Shown here one piece after another: positions 61,967 to 64,000 of a stretch of DNA of 64,000 nucleotides (position 1 is its first letter; every line of letters starts with the position of its first letter). Both the position numbers and the translations under genes were made by a program. Location: assembly GCA_024710405.1 (NCBI GenBank), contig JANJUV010000018.1:47002-111001 (forward strand). The letters run 5' to 3'. Below the pieces are notes generated by a model. It had not been told where the DNA came from. It saw only the letters and a list, made by a program, of their open reading frames with translations, and made no database searches. The DNA is from Bacteroidales bacterium. Lineage in GTDB: Bacteria > Bacteroidota > Bacteroidia > Bacteroidales > F082.

Positions 61967-63231
61967 TAAAATTTCTGATAAAAGGCCTATTGCGCGATAA
62001 AAGCCGCAGCAGATTGCCAATTATGGTTGTCGCCATCGGAGTAACGCTAACAGTGTTTATGCATGCTTATATCACCGGATTTATGGGTGATACCATAGAA
62101 ATGAATGCCAGATTTACCACAGGTCATGTAAAGGTAATGACCCGGGCATATGCCGAAGATGCCAGCTTGCTACCCAACGATCTGGCTTTGATGCAAATTG
62201 AAGAACTGCTCGATTCCTTGCGCAGCCTGTATCCTGATATGAGCTGGTCACCCCGAATTCAGTTCGGAGGCTTGATTGATGTGCCTGATTCTGCCGGTGA
62301 AACCAGATCGCAGGGCACGGCCATCGGCTGGGGGCTGGAACTGATTGCAAATCAAGATGAGCTGAACCGGCTTGATCTGCAGAAAGCCCTGCGAAGCGGA
62401 CATCTCCCCCGAAAATCCGGCGATGCTCTGCTGAGCCATACCTTTGCAGGTAAACTTGGTATTGCTCCGGGTGATGAATTTACCCTGATTTCTTCCACCA
62501 TGAACGGCGGAATGGCTATGTATAATTTCAGGCTTTCAGGCACTGTGCACTTTGGAGTAGAGATTATGGACCGGGGCAGCATTATTGCTGACCTTAAAGA
62601 CGTTCAGCTGGCCCTGGAAATGGAAAATGCTGCCGGTGAAATTACTGGATTCAGTAATACGGGATTTTATCATAACAATCAGGCTGAAAAACTCTCAGAT
62701 AGTTTTAATAGTAAATTTAAAACTGATGATGAGTTTTCTCCGGTTATGCTAAGCCTCAGCCAGCAGGGAAATATGGGGCAGTATGTGCAGATGTCGGAAG
62801 TGTGGTCGGCATATGTATCGCTCATTTTTATTTTTGCCATGTCGCTGGTGCTGTGGAATGCAGGACTTCTGGGCGGGCTCAGACGCTATGGCGAGGTTGG
62901 CATCAGGCTGGCCATAGGCGAAAGCAAAGGCCACGTTTACAGAAGTATGATTGCTGAATCGGTTTTCATTGGTATTGCCGGCTCAGTAACCGGAACGGCT
63001 ATCGGACTTGGATTTGCATGGCTGCTTCAAACTTACGGACTTGATATCTCAGGCATGATGCAGGGCGCTTCACTTATGATGCCTACTATCATTAAAGCCA
63101 GAATCACTCCAACCGACTTTTATATCGGATTTTTTCCGGGTGTGATTTCAACCGTGATTGGAACTTTACTTTCAGGCATTGGAATTTACCGCAGGCAAAC
63201 TGCAAAACTCTTTAAAGAACTCGAAGCTTAA
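61963..63231 (+). CDS. FtsX-type ABC permease (LolC/E-like), second copy
   Basis: 422 aa. N-terminal helix (LPIMVVAIGVTLTVFMHAYI), periplasmic domain, and C-terminal helices with YGEVGIRLAIGESKGHVYRS. It forms a heterodimer candidate with the preceding permease. It ends 12 nt before the LolA-like gene. Confidence 0.88.
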   Translation: MIKFLIKGLLRDKSRSRLPIMVVAIGVTLTVFMHAYITGFMGDTIEMNARFTTGHVKVMTRAYAEDASLLPNDLALMQIEELLDSLRSLYPDMSWSPRIQFGGLIDVPDSAGETRSQGTAIGWGLELIANQDELNRLDLQKALRSGHLPRKSGDALLSHTFAGKLGIAPGDEFTLISSTMNGGMAMYNFRLSGTVHFGVEIMDRGSIIADLKDVQLALEMENAAGEITGFSNTGFYHNNQAEKLSDSFNSKFKTDDEFSPVMLSLSQQGNMGQYVQMSEVWSAYVSLIFIFAMSLVLWNAGLLGGLRRYGEVGIRLAIGESKGHVYRSMIAESVFIGIAGSVTGTAIGLGFAWLLQTYGLDISGMMQGASLMMPTIIKARITPTDFYIGFFPGVISTVIGTLLSGIGIYRRQTAKLFKELEA

Positions 63232-63243
63232 AAAATTAAAACT

Positions 63244-63990
63244 ATGATCAGGAAATTCACAAAATCAGCACTTTTACTGTTGCTTCTGGCCCTTGCAGAA
63301 ATTGCCACAGCCCAGGACGGAGCAGCCATACTTGAAAAAGTGGATGCCAATATGTCGTCGGACAACAGAATTTTTGAGAGCAGCATGACCATTCATACCA
63401 AACGGGGCAGCCGCACCATCACCTCAAAAAGCTGGTCGGAGGGGAACAACAAGTCGTTTACTGAATACCTTTCGCCAGCAGCAGAGAAAGGAACCAAAAT
63501 GCTGAAACTGGAAAAACAGCTCTGGATTTATTCGCCTTCTACCGACAGAACCATTCAACTTTCGGGTCATATGCTCAGGCAATCGGTTATGGGCAGCGAT
63601 TTATCGTATGAAGATATGATGGACGACCGCAAACTGAATGAAATTTATAGTTCCGAAATCAAGGGACAGGAAAAAATCGGAGACCGCAATACTTTTGTTC
63701 TGTTATTAACTGCAAAAGTGGAAGATGCCGCTTACTATACCCAAAAGATATGGGTGGATGCCGAGCGTTTTGTCCTGCTGAAACAGGAGTTGTATGCCAA
63801 AAACGGCAAATTGCTTAAACGCATGGAAATGAGCAATGTAATTCAGGTTCAGGGCCGTTGGTTTCCGGCAACGGTCATCTATAAAGACATGCTTAAACAA
63901 GGCGATGGCACCGAGTTTAAGATAACTTCCATCAAATTTAACCAAACCATTCCACCCCATCTCTTTACCAAGGCATCGCTCAAACAATAG
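63244..63990 (+). CDS. Outer-membrane lipoprotein-sorting (LolA-like) protein
   Basis: 248 aa with a signal peptide (MIRKFTKSALLLLLLALAE to TAQ). The mature protein has the LolA-like beta fold: NRIFESSMTIHTKRGSRTIT, GTKMLKLEKQLWIYSPSTDR, GSDLSYEDMMDDRKL and VLLKQELYAKNGKLLKRMEM. LolA-like proteins carry lipoproteins or lipids across the periplasm; with a LolD/LolC-like transporter in the operon, export of a lipid or lipoprotein is the simplest reading. It stops 10 nt before the window ends, so the operon may continue. Confidence 0.85.
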   Translation: MIRKFTKSALLLLLLALAEIATAQDGAAILEKVDANMSSDNRIFESSMTIHTKRGSRTITSKSWSEGNNKSFTEYLSPAAEKGTKMLKLEKQLWIYSPSTDRTIQLSGHMLRQSVMGSDLSYEDMMDDRKLNEIYSSEIKGQEKIGDRNTFVLLLTAKVEDAAYYTQKIWVDAERFVLLKQELYAKNGKLLKRMEMSNVIQVQGRWFPATVIYKDMLKQGDGTEFKITSIKFNQTIPPHLFTKASLKQ

Positions 63991-64000
63991 GCTCAAAAGG

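Overview
The window is chromosomal DNA of a Bacteroidota bacterium, most likely in or near the Bacteroidales/Marinilabiliales. The evidence is type IX secretion (T9SS) genes (PorV, PorU, PorP/SprF, GldJ), a TonB receptor/DUF4249 pair, a Bacteroidota-restricted DUF5606 protein, a T9SS-sorted cargo protein, and promoters of the Bacteroidota type (TTG, 18-21 nt, TAnnTTTG). I see no rRNA or tRNA gene. The species cannot be named from the sequence alone. All 51 protein genes look intact except the first, which enters from the left edge.

Layout. 0-6.5 kb: end of a TamL-like barrel, a RecD-like helicase, a tightly overlapped minus-strand operon (DUF2089, YIP1-like, PH-like, alpha/beta hydrolase), and two secreted proteins. 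6.7-18.5 kb: a T9SS island with porV, two tandem PorU-type C25 peptidases on the minus strand, and divergent porP/sprF-like and gldJ genes. 18.5-25.8 kb: murF-anmK, exbB-exbD-tonB, folC and small enzymes. 26-30.6 kb: M16 peptidase and dnaX. 30.7-38.7 kb: deacetylase-like and FemAB-like pair, upp, ABC permease, carbonic anhydrase, SNF transporter, HhH protein, lipoprotein. 38.7-50.8 kb: rhomboid protease, barrel, TonB receptor/DUF4249, purB, MsbA-like exporter, DUF5606-pyrD, and a T9SS-sorted arylsulfotransferase. 50.8-55.6 kb: TM2/DUF2752, murB, two glycosyltransferases, ftsE.

55.6-58.2 kb is the accessory locus of most interest. A REP-associated (HUH/Y1) tyrosine transposase gene overlaps cas1 by ATGA, then come cas2 and a two-spacer CRISPR array with 46-nt repeats of type II-C character. 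No cas9 lies in the locus, and its usual place is taken by the transposase gene. The transposase gene carries a nested palindrome in its own coding sequence. Each repeat contains a Bacteroidota promoter -7 element on the minus strand. A strong minus-strand terminator lies between array and cas2, together with a degenerate inverted half-repeat that could be an anti-repeat. The array therefore probably has its own transcription unit, converging on the cas genes.

58.2-64 kb: a TetR-regulated operon (TetR, outer-membrane barrel, LolD-like ATPase, two FtsX-type permeases, LolA-like periplasmic protein). A perfect inverted repeat sits exactly between its promoter elements.
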